64,000 nt of DNA from contig NZ_JAQZAT010000006.1 of NCBI RefSeq assembly GCF_028736925.1, positions 1-64,000 on the forward strand. Direction: 5' to 3'. This document shows, piece after piece, positions 54,472 through 63,918 of the stretch. The stretch's first letter is position 1, and the number at the start of each line of letters is the position of its first letter. The notes below the pieces were generated by a model, which saw only the letters and a list, made by a program, of their open reading frames with translations, made no database searches and was not told where the DNA came from. A program made the position numbers and the translations under genes. This stretch comes from Flavivirga sp. 57AJ16. GTDB taxonomy: Bacteria; Bacteroidota; Bacteroidia; Flavobacteriales; Flavobacteriaceae.

Positions 54472-55308
54472 TTATATTTTTTTCTTTATTAAAATGGTTG
54501 ATTTAGGTCTGGCTGCAAAAGTAAAATATTTCTTTGCCTTTATAAGATTCATTTGAAATAATAAATTGTTTTCTTTTAAAATTTGTTTTGCAAACTGATA
54601 CCAAGTCATTGCCTCTTCATCACAAAAATGACAAATTCCAAAACTAGTGCTTTCTACCTCTATAAAACTGATTATATACAATGCTAAACTAGCAGTATCA
54701 GTAGGACAACCTATTTGTTCATCGGTTACAAAAAATGTTTTTCCTTTTTTTACTTTTTTAAGAATTGTTTTATAAAAATTATTCCCATACTTTTTACTAT
54801 AAAGCCATGATGTTCTTATAATAAAATATTTTTGTAAAATTTCTTGAACATATTGTTCCCCTAACAGCTTTGACCTTCCATATTCGTTAATTGGATTGGG
54901 TATATCATCAACTGTATATGGTTCATTCTTTTCCCCATCAAACACATAATCCGTTGAAATATGAATTAAAACGACATTCTTTTCTTTACATACTTCAGCT
55001 AAGTTTTTAACCCCTTCTGCATTCACTTTAAAAGCAGTTTCAGGTGTTTTTTCTGCCTGCTCCACATTCGTATAGGCTGCACAATTTATACAATAATCAA
55101 AATTGTTATTATTAAAAAACTGTCTTAAATCTTTCGCTTTAGTAATATCCAATTCTTCTTTCGACACAAAAACAAAACCAAGATTATTCTGATTGTCAGC
55201 ATATAACTCCTCAATCGTTTTTCCTAATTGCCCATTGGCTCCCGTTACCAATACAGTTGTTGGTCGTTGGTTGCTAGTTATTGGTTGCTTGATAACTTTA
55301 TTTTTCAT
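54472..55308 (-). CDS. rfbD: dTDP-4-dehydrorhamnose reductase with repeat-derived N-terminus
   Basis: The enzyme makes dTDP-L-rhamnose with NAD(P)H. The 278-residue SDR protein has VTGANGQLGKTI (21-32), the HISTDYVFDG segment and catalytic NEYGRSKLLGE, ending FAARPKSTILIKKK. RmlD normally starts within a few residues of TVLVTGANG. Here about 17 extra residues (KQPITSNQRPT and before) are encoded by a CAACCAATAAC-type tandem repeat (plus strand 55257-55290), like the intergenic repeat near 17009. The ATG at 55308 is the only clear start. Confidence 0.9.
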   Translation of the reverse strand: MKNKVIKQPITSNQRPTTVLVTGANGQLGKTIEELYADNQNNLGFVFVSKEELDITKAKDLRQFFNNNNFDYCINCAAYTNVEQAEKTPETAFKVNAEGVKNLAEVCKEKNVVLIHISTDYVFDGEKNEPYTVDDIPNPINEYGRSKLLGEQYVQEILQKYFIIRTSWLYSKKYGNNFYKTILKKVKKGKTFFVTDEQIGCPTDTASLALYIISFIEVESTSFGICHFCDEEAMTWYQFAKQILKENNLLFQMNLIKAKKYFTFAARPKSTILIKKKI

Positions 55309-55315
55309 TAGGAAA

Positions 55316-55861
55316 TTATATAACTAACTTTTTAAATGCAGGGAGTTTTAAGTCCTTTTCTGAAAGCACTAAATCTTCTCCCAAAAACTTCCAATCAATA
55401 TTTAAATCTTTATCATTAAATAAAATTCCAGATTCTGCTTCCTTATTATAAAAATTATCACATTTATAAGAAAAAATGGTATCATCTTCCAATACTAAAA
55501 AACCATGAGCAAAACCTCTAGGCATATAAACTTGTTTATGCTCAATAGCATCCAACACAATAGAAAAATGTTCTCCAAAAGTTGGGGATTCTTTCCTAAT
55601 ATCCATACAAACATCAAGTACCTTCCCTTTTACAACTTGTATTAACTTCGCCTGGGCGTATTCTCCAGCTTGGAAATGCATCCCTCTTAAAACACCTTTT
55701 GAAGACTTGGACTGATTATCCTGTACAAAATTAGTAGCAACTCCCGTCTTTTCTTCAAAAATCTTTTTATTAAAACTTTCAAAAAAGTACCCTCTTTCAT
55801 CTTCAAATACCTGAGGTGTTAAAACAAAACAGCCCTTTAAATATGTTTCTTCAACGATCAT
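55316..55861 (-). CDS. rfbC: dTDP-4-dehydrorhamnose 3,5-epimerase
   Basis: The 181-residue cupin enzyme has DERGYFFESFNKK, the catalytic histidine His62 in LRGMHFQ, and YMPRGFAHGFLVLEDDTIFSYKC. It epimerises C3 and C5 of the 4-keto sugar in dTDP-rhamnose synthesis. It lies one base after rfbA's stop and seven bases before rfbD, in the order rfbB-A-C-D. Confidence 0.95.
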   Translation of the reverse strand: MIVEETYLKGCFVLTPQVFEDERGYFFESFNKKIFEEKTGVATNFVQDNQSKSSKGVLRGMHFQAGEYAQAKLIQVVKGKVLDVCMDIRKESPTFGEHFSIVLDAIEHKQVYMPRGFAHGFLVLEDDTIFSYKCDNFYNKEAESGILFNDKDLNIDWKFLGEDLVLSEKDLKLPAFKKLVI

Positions 55862-55862
55862 A

Positions 55863-56720
55863 TTATACTAATTGTTGTAAGTATTCACCATAACCACTTT
55901 TTAGTAATGGCTCGGCAAGTTTATTAAGTTGGGATTTATCTATATATCCCATTTTATAGGCTATTTCTTCAATACAGCCAATCTTTAATCCTTGTCTTTC
56001 TTCAATGACCTGTACAAATTGTGATGCTTGCATAAGTGAATTAAAAGTGCCTGTATCTAACCATGCCGTGCCCTTATCTAATATTTCTACATTAAGTGCA
56101 TTCTCTTCCAAATAGGCTTTGTTGATATCCGTTATTTCTAATTCACCTCTGTTACTCGGTTTAATATTTTTGGCAAAACCAATCACTCTATTATCATAAA
56201 AATAAATTCCTGGAACGGCAAAATTAGATTTAGGCCTTTGTGGTTTTTCCTCAATGGAAATGGCTTTGTTATTTTTATCAAACTCCACCACACCATAACG
56301 TTGAGGATCCAAAACATGATATGCAAAAATAACCCCCCCATCAGGATTCGTATTCGCTTTTAAAATTTGTTCCAATCCTGATCCATAAAAAATATTATCG
56401 CCTAAGATTAATGCCACACTATCGTTTCCAATAAAATCTTCGCCAATTAAAAAAGCTTCTGCTAACCCGTTAGGAGCTTCTTGAACAGCGTAATGAAAAC
56501 GGCATCCATAGCCGCTGCCATCTCCTAATAAATCTTTAAACTTAGGTGTGTCTTTGGATGTAGAAATAATTAAAATCTCGTTGATTCCAGCAGACATGAG
56601 CGTGGTTAAAGGATAATAAATCATGGGCTTGTCGTAAACAGGCATCAATTGTTTACTCACCACTTTAGTAAGTGGGTGCAAACGTGTGCCCGATCCTCCT
56701 GCTAGTATGATTCCTTTCAT
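55863..56720 (-). CDS. rfbA: Glucose-1-phosphate thymidylyltransferase
   Basis: The enzyme makes dTDP-glucose. With the start at 56720 the protein begins [18 protein letters not shown], the family signature, and has 285 residues. An upstream ATG (56744) would add MEMKIEFS, which is not conserved. Other motifs are [29 protein letters not shown] and [10 protein letters not shown]. It is the second gene of the rhamnose set; rfbB precedes it by 45 bases. Confidence 0.95.
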   Translation of the reverse strand: MKGIILAGGSGTRLHPLTKVVSKQLMPVYDKPMIYYPLTTLMSAGINEILIISTSKDTPKFKDLLGDGSGYGCRFHYAVQEAPNGLAEAFLIGEDFIGNDSVALILGDNIFYGSGLEQILKANTNPDGGVIFAYHVLDPQRYGVVEFDKNNKAISIEEKPQRPKSNFAVPGIYFYDNRVIGFAKNIKPSNRGELEITDINKAYLEENALNVEILDKGTAWLDTGTFNSLMQASQFVQVIEERQGLKIGCIEEIAYKMGYIDKSQLNKLAEPLLKSGYGEYLQQLV

Positions 56721-56765
56721 TGAAAATTCTATTTTCATTTCCACGTAGGTGGAAATCTCTTTAAA

Positions 56766-57773
56766 TTAAACCCTATACTTTTTTACATACCAACCAACCG
56801 TCTTCCGTATCCCCGTTTCAAAACTCTCCTCAGCCTTCCAACCTAATTCCTCTTCAATTTTAGCAGCATCAATAGCATATCTAAAATCATGCCCTGGCCT
56901 GTCTTTAACAAAGGTAATTTGGTCTTTATATGATGTGTCTTTTGGTAATTTTTTATCTAGAATATCACAAATCGTATTTGCAATGTATAAATTATCCCGT
57001 TCGTTTTGACCTCCTATATTATAGGTCTCTCCTGAAACACCTTTATGAAAAGCCAAATCTATGCCTTTACAATGATCCTCGACATATAACCAATCGCGAA
57101 TATTATCCCCTTTACCATAAATAGGAATGCTTTCTCCTTGTAATGCTTTTCTAATAATGGTAGGGATTAATTTTTCGTCGTGTTGCTTGGGTCCATAATT
57201 ATTTGAACAATTTGTTGTTACGACATTCATCCCATACGTATGAAAATAACTCCTCACAATAAAATCAGAAGATGCTTTTGATGCACTATAAGGACTATTA
57301 GGGCCATAAGGTGTTTGTTCAGTAAACAGCCCTGTATCTCCTAAAGAACCATAAACCTCATCTGTAGAAATATGATGAAACCTAGAGGTTTCATGATTCT
57401 TTTTTATTTTGTTTGGTCCTTCCATCCAATGGTTCTTGGCAACATCAATCAAATTAAAGGTTCCTAAAACATTCGTATTTATAAACTCATTTGGTCTTTT
57501 TATAGAATTATCTACATGTGATTCAGCAGCAAAATGAATAACACCATTAAAGTTATATTGTTTAAATAAGTCCTCTATCAAACCCCTATCACAAATATCC
57601 CCTTTAATAAACTTATAATTATTACTGTTTTCAACTTCCTTTAAATTAGACAAGTCTCCTGCATAAGTCAATTTATCTATATTTATTATTTTAACAAGCG
57701 GGTGGTGTTTAAGAAAATAAACAATAAAGTTAGATCCTATAAAACCTGCACCCCCAGTTATTAAAATATTCAT
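56766..57773 (-). CDS. rfbB: dTDP-glucose 4,6-dehydratase
   Basis: The 335-residue SDR enzyme has the NAD motif GGAGFIGSN (7-15), the catalytic STDEVYG (136-142) and YSASKAS (Tyr162, Lys166). It dehydrates dTDP-glucose to the 4-keto-6-deoxy sugar. It is the first rhamnose gene and starts three bases after the stop of the Wzz-like gene, so the whole set is one transcript. Confidence 0.95.
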   Translation of the reverse strand: MNILITGGAGFIGSNFIVYFLKHHPLVKIINIDKLTYAGDLSNLKEVENSNNYKFIKGDICDRGLIEDLFKQYNFNGVIHFAAESHVDNSIKRPNEFINTNVLGTFNLIDVAKNHWMEGPNKIKKNHETSRFHHISTDEVYGSLGDTGLFTEQTPYGPNSPYSASKASSDFIVRSYFHTYGMNVVTTNCSNNYGPKQHDEKLIPTIIRKALQGESIPIYGKGDNIRDWLYVEDHCKGIDLAFHKGVSGETYNIGGQNERDNLYIANTICDILDKKLPKDTSYKDQITFVKDRPGHDFRYAIDAAKIEEELGWKAEESFETGIRKTVGWYVKKYRV

Positions 57774-57776
57774 TTA

Positions 57777-58850
57777 TTATAATTTATCGTTAAAACGTTC
57801 TAAAAACTTAACAAAATTCAACCCTAACAAAACTATAAATGTTAGCATAGTTAATATAAGCGCATAAAATATCTTAGGGCTAACCAATGTACCAAAAAAC
57901 TCCTTTTTATCATCTATCGTACCACTATCTTGTTTACTGGACGTAATCTCTATAATATGTTCTTTGTCTGCTATTTCTCTTTCAATTTCAACTAATTCTT
58001 GTCTTAATTCTATATCTTTAGTATAAAGCTCAAACTCTTTGGTCGAACTTTCATTTCCTTTATTATCTATCGTAATTTTAGCTTGAAAATCGTTATTGTT
58101 TTCTGCTGATTTTACGATCGCTTTTTGATAGACAGCTAATAAAGTATCCGATTTAACCAATGACTTTGAAATTGCAACGGCTTGCTCTTTTAACTCACCT
58201 AAGTCCTTTGTCTGCTCTCTCTTAAAATAAGTGTTTGAATTAATATTATCAATGATGCGATTAAAAACTGTTTTAAAATTATTTCGCTCCTTGGCTTTAA
58301 TCGTTATCTGTTGATATTGATGGCTATAGTCTTTTAAGTTTCTTAAATAGGTTTTATATTCTACTGTTTTTGCTAATGTGGTATCAAGGGTTTGAAGATA
58401 GTTATCAAACTCTTTAAGTTTTTGGTTTTCACTAATAACAGATTCTATTTCAAAATCTAAAATAGACGCTGCTTCATTTGATTTGACACCTAAAACATTT
58501 CCTAAAGTACTTGTATCTTTTTGTTTAACTAGATCATTATAATAACTTATCGCATTATATAGATTCTCTCCTGTATCGTAATTCTGTTTTACTGTTATAT
58601 AAGACTTATAAACAGGTTCTGATGTTTTCTCTAATACGATTCCTAAAACAACACCTACAACACCTGCAATGACTAGTTTTAAAACATGTTTCTTTACAAA
58701 AAATATTAACCACACAAATGCTAAAAAAAGTTTGTTAAAGATACTTCCTATAAAACGAAATAGTTTGTCGAAAGCATTCCCTATTAGCTTAAATAATTGC
58801 CCTAAGTCTACTTCTTCTGATTGCTGTGGTTGCGGCAAATCTTTACTCAT
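57777..58850 (-). CDS. Wzz-type chain-length / co-polymerase protein
   Basis: The 357-residue protein has a polar N-terminus, two adjacent hydrophobic stretches (about 40-52 and 57-74), a periplasmic coiled-coil-rich region (about 90-320) and a final membrane helix (about 328-349). No kinase domain is attached. This is the layout of Wzz-like co-polymerases, which set polymer length with Wzy, although the sequence is diverged. It heads the minus-strand glycan locus, 12 bases after the DUF6909-like gene. Confidence 0.7.
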   Translation of the reverse strand: MSKDLPQPQQSEEVDLGQLFKLIGNAFDKLFRFIGSIFNKLFLAFVWLIFFVKKHVLKLVIAGVVGVVLGIVLEKTSEPVYKSYITVKQNYDTGENLYNAISYYNDLVKQKDTSTLGNVLGVKSNEAASILDFEIESVISENQKLKEFDNYLQTLDTTLAKTVEYKTYLRNLKDYSHQYQQITIKAKERNNFKTVFNRIIDNINSNTYFKREQTKDLGELKEQAVAISKSLVKSDTLLAVYQKAIVKSAENNNDFQAKITIDNKGNESSTKEFELYTKDIELRQELVEIEREIADKEHIIEITSSKQDSGTIDDKKEFFGTLVSPKIFYALILTMLTFIVLLGLNFVKFLERFNDKL

Positions 58851-58862
58851 AATTATAATGTG

Positions 58863-60554
58863 TTAATTAAGTATTTGTTTTAATATGGTTCTTGTTATTA
58901 AATAGGTTGGTCTTACTCCCGAAGTCCCCAAGCCTCCTGAAGCCAATGTAGCTCCTGTTTCTAAAGGGTTATCACTGGCATAATAAGCATACCTTACTTT
59001 TACATTAGGGCTAATACTCCCCCTAACTTTAGAAGCTGCTTGAATCGCTTTTTGATAATGGGCGCCTTCCATTTCCAGCCCTATCACTCGCCAGGTTGAG
59101 TTATAAAAGAATTTCAAAATATCCTTATTTTGTAATGAGGTCCCTAAAACAGTAATCATAGCCCCTTCATAAATATCCACACCTTGCCCTTCTAAATCTT
59201 CCTTTTTTAATTCATTTGCAAAAGGATAATTATCGGCAGTCCCTTCAAAAATATGTGCCGAAGGGATCATAATATCACCTTTACCACCTTCTAAAATGCC
59301 TGCTTTTCCCATAATCGATACCGATTCTACATTTAAATGTGTTTTCTTTCCTTTTGTTTTATATGGCTTTAGCAGCTCATCAATGGTCTCATATGCTTGT
59401 TCTCCAAAAGCATAATCCATGACCAATATAACAGGCTTGTCTTCCTTTAATACTTTTTCACCGATTTCAATGCCTGTTTTAGAAACGTCTATTTTACTCG
59501 TATCAAAAATTTGAACATCGATATTAGCTCCAGACGCATCCTTTATATAAATCATCCCTCGATGTAACGCCTCCTTATTTATTTTATTTCGAAGCCCTTC
59601 GTTTTCTTTTTTACTTAAAGACTCATACACTTCAAAAATATCCTTTTTAGGGGCTGTTGGTTTTAATATGCTCGATACAAAAAGCGTATTCATAACACTA
59701 TGCATATTAGCACTTATGATGTGGATGGGTCTTTCTAATAAATCATTTTTAAACAAGACCTCTTTTATGGTGTCTGCCCAAATTTCTCCGTGTATATGAT
59801 GCCCAATACGTTCTCTTAAAACGGGACTAAATGTAACGGTTCTTTTATTATTGTGTATATGTTCTTCTATAGCTAATTTACCTAACCAATAGACTATATG
59901 AAGTAATCTTTCGGGTTGTGAAGACGTCGCAAACTTGTTATAAACAGTTCTTAACTCATTAAACGTTCTGCCTAAAATATTAGCTATATGCGTTATGGCA
60001 ACTTCACGCTCATCTTGCGTTAGTTTCTTTTTTGATAAAACGGCTTTCTCGAGCTTTATCCAATCTCTTGTGGTCGCGCCATCTTCATCAATTAAAACGC
60101 GATTGCTTATTTTATGTGATTCAATAAAAAGAAATGTAAGATGTGTTAAAATATCATAGATTTCCGATCGTCCCCGAGTAATCTCGATATTCATTTGTTC
60201 AGCATCAATTCTATAGCAATTACGTCGTCTTTTTTCTGGGATGATGGGCTTGAAATGGGAATTTGCATAACCTTCATCACTTGTTAAATTAATAAAAGTG
60301 CATTCTTCAATGCCAGCAGGAAGTCTATCTATCACATAAAGCAATCCTTCCAATTCGGCTTTTTCTTCTCCTACAGAACCGTATATTTCCGGACGTAAAA
60401 GCAATAATGCCTGTCGTAAGGTCTCACCAGAAATACCCATGGGTTTATAAAACCCTCTATTGAATAAATGACGCATGGTAATGTACATCCTCTCAATGGC
60501 ATTCGAACTTTCTTGAGCCCTTGTTCTGGAATGATGTTTTTTACTATTGGTCAT
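58863..60554 (-). CDS. Uncharacterised DUF6909-like protein
   Basis: The 563-residue soluble protein has a conserved start (AIERMYITMRHLFNRGFYKPMGISGETLRQALLLLRPE). The C-terminal half (about 350-560) resembles purine-nucleoside-phosphorylase or nucleosidase folds: FGEQAYETIDELL, AHIFEGTADNYPFANEL, RVIGLEMEGAHYQKAI. The LEMEGAHY motif recalls the MEGA signature of nucleosidases. I believe it is the family DUF6909, but no function is known to me. It lies between a GH3-like gene and the glycan locus, on the same strand as both. Confidence 0.65.
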   Translation of the reverse strand: MTNSKKHHSRTRAQESSNAIERMYITMRHLFNRGFYKPMGISGETLRQALLLLRPEIYGSVGEEKAELEGLLYVIDRLPAGIEECTFINLTSDEGYANSHFKPIIPEKRRRNCYRIDAEQMNIEITRGRSEIYDILTHLTFLFIESHKISNRVLIDEDGATTRDWIKLEKAVLSKKKLTQDEREVAITHIANILGRTFNELRTVYNKFATSSQPERLLHIVYWLGKLAIEEHIHNNKRTVTFSPVLRERIGHHIHGEIWADTIKEVLFKNDLLERPIHIISANMHSVMNTLFVSSILKPTAPKKDIFEVYESLSKKENEGLRNKINKEALHRGMIYIKDASGANIDVQIFDTSKIDVSKTGIEIGEKVLKEDKPVILVMDYAFGEQAYETIDELLKPYKTKGKKTHLNVESVSIMGKAGILEGGKGDIMIPSAHIFEGTADNYPFANELKKEDLEGQGVDIYEGAMITVLGTSLQNKDILKFFYNSTWRVIGLEMEGAHYQKAIQAASKVRGSISPNVKVRYAYYASDNPLETGATLASGGLGTSGVRPTYLITRTILKQILN

Positions 60555-60597
60555 CGTGTTTTTAATCTAAAAATGCTCCGATCCTTGGGTCGGGGTT

Positions 60598-60760
60598 TCC
60601 TATTCATCTCTCCTTTGGAGAGACCAGAACTGCCTTTTTTGGAGTTCTGGGTGAGGTAAAATAAAAAATTTCGTAAACCTAACTAAACACCTCTTATGGC
60701 TTACCTCAGGAATACCTGCCTGCCGGCAAGGCAGGGTCGATTTTCAAGAAATTTTTTATT
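60598..60760. repeat. Hairpins and IR-bounded element upstream of the DUF6909-like gene
   Basis: CTCTCC TTT GGAGAG and CCAGAACT / AGTTCTGG form two hairpins between 60616 and 60650. A 101-bp segment follows, bounded by a perfect 13-base inverted repeat AATAAAAAATTTC (60660-60672) / GAAATTTTTTATT (60748-60760). It contains a CCTGCCT/AGGCAGG hairpin (60715-60735), a longer variant of the CCTGC family. No gene is present. Confidence 0.7.
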
Positions 60761-60776
60761 CTCGCCAAAGATAGTA

Positions 60777-62279
60777 CTATTTGATTAAATTTTTATGAGA
60801 AAACCTTTCAACTATTTTTCTATCATTCGATAATCTTGGCAACTTATTTTGTCCGCCCAACTTCCCAATAGACTTCATATAATCCTGAAAACCACCTTTT
60901 TTAACCTTAGTTATTTTAAGGGGCTGCAATACTTTTCCATCTATTAAATCGAAATAATATGAATTTTGTTTTTGAAGTGATGTATCGATTTTTTTTGCTA
61001 AACCTAAAACATCCTCAGGGTCGTTCTCAAATTCTATAAACCATTCATGATATGGCAATCCTTGTTTGGGGTTTATTTGAGGTGCCACCGTAAACTCCGA
61101 CACACTGATACTTGAGTTTAAAAGCGCTTCTTGCATCGCTTGTTCCACTTCTTTACCTATAACATGCTCCCCGAAAGCAGAAATAAAATGTTTTATGCGC
61201 CCAGAAACTATAACCCGATAAGGTTTTGTTGAAGTGAACTCAACCGTATCTCCTATATTATATGCCCAAAGACCTGCATTGGTAGAAATAATCATTACGT
61301 AATTGATGCCAATTTCAACATCTTTTATGGTGATCCTTTCGGGGTTTTCATCAAAGAATTCGTCTGCCTTAACAAACTCATAAAAGATCCCCGAGTTCAA
61401 CTGTAGCAACATTCCTTTTTCTTTTTGGGTATCTTGAAATGCAAAAAAACCTTCACTGGCAGGATATAGTTCTATACTATCGACACTTCTCCCTATTAAG
61501 TTTTCAAATTTAGTTCTATAAGGCTCATAATTAACACCTCCAAAAATGAAGAGGTTGAAATTCTTAAAAATATCACCTACTTTTTTGCCTGTTTTTTGCT
61601 GAAGTTTTTCAAAATACATTTGCACCCAAGAAGGGATACCGGAAATAACGGTCATATTTTCAGGTAACGTTTCTTCAACGATGGCATCCACTTTTGTTTC
61701 CCAATCTTCAATACAATTGGTTTCCCAGGAAGGGAGCCTGTTTTTTTGAAGATATTTAGGCACATAATGTGCTACAATACCCGAAAGTCGACCTAACTGA
61801 ATGCCATTTTGTTCATTTAGAATAGGGCTTCCCTGAAGAAAAATCATCTTTCCATCTACAAACTTACTGTTTCCAGTTTCATGAATATACATTAAAATGG
61901 CATTTCTAGCGGCCTCAACATGGGCAGGCATACTTTCTTTGGTAATAGGAATGTATTTTGACCCCGAAGTCGTCCCGGATGTTTTAGCAAAATAAGTGGG
62001 TTTTCCGGGCCAAAGGATGTTCTCTTCTCCTGCCACTACTTTTTCTACATACGGTTTAAGCGCTTCATAATCCCTAATGGGAACGCTTTTAACAAAATCG
62101 GCATAGGTATTTATACTTATAAAATCGTGATCTTTACCAAAGGCCGTGTTAGCTGCTTTTGATATTAAATTATGAAACACTTCTTCCTGGGTTTCAACAG
62201 GGGCAGAAGCCCACTTTTGAATGCTTTTATAAACACGCTTCGCAAACGGTTTTGCTAATACAGATTTTAATGATAACAT
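60777..62279 (-). CDS. GH3-like acyl-adenylate family protein
   Basis: The 500-residue protein matches bacterial GH3 (auxin-responsive promoter-like) proteins. It has the ATP motif YFAKTSGTTSGSKYIPIT (about 92-109), ELYPASEGFFAFQ, and YNIGDTVEFTS with the C-terminal RIKHFISAFGEHV segment. Plant GH3 enzymes join amino acids to acyl groups via adenylates; the role of bacterial forms is unknown. It is followed 222 bases later by the DUF6909-like gene and preceded by an M23 gene, a neighbourhood I recall from other flavobacteria. Confidence 0.88.
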   Translation of the reverse strand: MLSLKSVLAKPFAKRVYKSIQKWASAPVETQEEVFHNLISKAANTAFGKDHDFISINTYADFVKSVPIRDYEALKPYVEKVVAGEENILWPGKPTYFAKTSGTTSGSKYIPITKESMPAHVEAARNAILMYIHETGNSKFVDGKMIFLQGSPILNEQNGIQLGRLSGIVAHYVPKYLQKNRLPSWETNCIEDWETKVDAIVEETLPENMTVISGIPSWVQMYFEKLQQKTGKKVGDIFKNFNLFIFGGVNYEPYRTKFENLIGRSVDSIELYPASEGFFAFQDTQKEKGMLLQLNSGIFYEFVKADEFFDENPERITIKDVEIGINYVMIISTNAGLWAYNIGDTVEFTSTKPYRVIVSGRIKHFISAFGEHVIGKEVEQAMQEALLNSSISVSEFTVAPQINPKQGLPYHEWFIEFENDPEDVLGLAKKIDTSLQKQNSYYFDLIDGKVLQPLKITKVKKGGFQDYMKSIGKLGGQNKLPRLSNDRKIVERFSHKNLIK

Positions 62280-62380
62280 GCTCTTGTTTATATTTTAGAC
62301 GGAAGGTAAAGTATATTCCACTAGGTTTGTAAAGTCTCTTTTGTGGACTGAATACTGCAACTGACTGCTAAGGACCTTTT

Positions 62381-63247
62381 TCATTTAAAATCTATAAAAT
62401 TTGTTGGGTTAATTGGGTAACCATCGTTCCAAAGCTCGAAATGTAAATGAGGGCCTGTGGATAGCTCTCCCGTATTTCCTGCCGTCGCAATAACTTCTCC
62501 TGCTTTAACCAAATCACCTTGTATTTTTGTGAGAGCTGCATTGTGCTTATAAACAGAAATTAACCCATAACTATGTTCTATAATAATAACATATCCTGTA
62601 CTAGCTGTCCATTCTGCAAAAATCACAATCCCATCTGCTGTCGCTTTAATAGGGGTGTCTTTCGCTAATACTATATCGACGGCATAATGTTTTTCTTTTA
62701 AATTATATGGTTCGCTTATCGTTCCATTTGCTGGTGGAAATAACACAAAGTTAGTTGAAGAGGTCGCAGACTCAAACAAATTATACTTATCTTCTTTATC
62801 CACTTTCTCCCTTAAAATAGAATCTTCCAATATAGGAGCAAAATCGACTTCACTTGCTTCTGTCCTAACAGCTTCAATAATAGAATCTTTATTAAAATCA
62901 CTGGCACTTACATCGCCCTTTAACACTTTCTTTATAGAGGTATAATACAGTTCGTTCATAGCAATAACCTGTTGCAAAGAATCTGTTTTGTAATTTAAAT
63001 CTGTAGCCTGCTTTTTTAAAGCGGTCGACGAATACCCAGGAATATATTCCCTAAGTGGCGTAAACGCTATTATTATATATGTTAAAGTTATTAAAAACAC
63101 CGCTATCAAGGAGCTTAAAACAAAAACATTGAGTCGTGTTAGCTTAAAGGATATACGCTCTTCGAACGTATCCTCATTAAGTACTACCAAGCGGTACTTA
63201 TCTAATAATTTTCGTTTTATCTTTTTAGGTTTCTTATTTTCTTCCAT
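62381..63247 (-). CDS. M23 family peptidoglycan endopeptidase
   Basis: The 288-residue protein has a basic cytoplasmic N-terminus, one membrane helix (about 40-62), a linker, and a LytM domain (about 165-285). The zinc ligands are present: His187 and Asp191 in HYAVD and His269 in HLHFE, with His267 as the catalytic partner. It should therefore be an active cell-wall endopeptidase anchored in the inner membrane, unlike the EnvC-like protein at 247-1479. It is divergent from tatA. Confidence 0.92.
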   Translation of the reverse strand: MEENKKPKKIKRKLLDKYRLVVLNEDTFEERISFKLTRLNVFVLSSLIAVFLITLTYIIIAFTPLREYIPGYSSTALKKQATDLNYKTDSLQQVIAMNELYYTSIKKVLKGDVSASDFNKDSIIEAVRTEASEVDFAPILEDSILREKVDKEDKYNLFESATSSTNFVLFPPANGTISEPYNLKEKHYAVDIVLAKDTPIKATADGIVIFAEWTASTGYVIIIEHSYGLISVYKHNAALTKIQGDLVKAGEVIATAGNTGELSTGPHLHFELWNDGYPINPTNFIDFK

Positions 63248-63252
63248 TGAAG

Positions 63253-63918
63253 TGATTTAAGCTACTCAGCCAAGCTGGGCATATGTTTTTTGACTGAAGT
63301 GAAAAATAGTGATTTTACTCATCCACGCTTGTTGCGTGGCAGGAAAACTCGGTTTTGAAGAGTTACAAAGCCATGTTTTCAAACTTGGTAGTTTAACCGT
63401 GCCTTTGTCATGACAGGCTAATCCCGTTTTCCCAGTAGGACCTTTTAGTTTAATACTCCCGCTCGCACGAAGTAGTCTACTCCCAAGTAAAGGTTTTTTT
63501 GAACTGCATAGCACTTGTACTGAGCGAAGCCGAAATATCGCTAGAGAGTCATAAAAAGACAAAATGTGAAAAGGGATACCTGCCCGACGGTAGACAGGAA
63601 AGGACATTTTGCAGCCAATTATAAAAAGTTTAAACCACTTCATTAAAAACAAAATTAAATAAAATTATTACAAGACCTATTTTGTCTTAGAACTTATTTA
63701 GACTTTTTGGATTTAAGCGAAAATTAGAAGTTTTCAAATTTGTTGAAGATTTTTTTGAGTTGCATAGCAGAGCTACGGAAGGAAAAAAAGACAAAACAAA
63801 TTTGAAAACAGCAATTTTTTAGCAAATTGAAAAAGTCTAAATGAGTTCATACTAAAGTTACACTTAAAACGATATTATTAAACATTAATTATTAACTTTA
63901 CACCATAAAATTATTATT
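63253..63918. other. Repeat-rich divergent region between M23 and tatA genes
   Basis: The 666-bp gap has a more GC-rich part (63300-63600) with an open frame on the minus strand (63266-63652), which I reject as coding. It also holds a degenerate CCTG...CAGG hairpin (63579-63598) and a folded element at 63690-63848. The motif TTTTTTTGAACTGCATAGCA (63494-63513) recurs as TTTTTTTGAGTTGCATAGCA (63751-63770). A TAACTTTA box near 63893 might serve tatA. Confidence 0.6.
63690..63848. repeat. Large imperfect inverted repeat (MITE-like), 159 bp
   Basis: The ends GAACTTATTTAGACTTTTT (63690-63708) and AAAAAGTCTAAATGAGTTC (63830-63848) match at 18 of 19 positions. A second, perfect 15-base pair GTTTTCAAATTTGTT / AACAAATTTGAAAAC (63731-63745 / 63795-63809) lies inside. 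The whole can fold into one long hairpin. It differs from the ATACCA family. Confidence 0.75.

Noticed and set aside
63266-63652. Minus-strand open frame of 128 codons upstream of the M23 gene
   Set aside because: Very few acidic residues, no family resemblance, and the region contains repeats and a hairpin. It looks like a repeat with a chance open frame.
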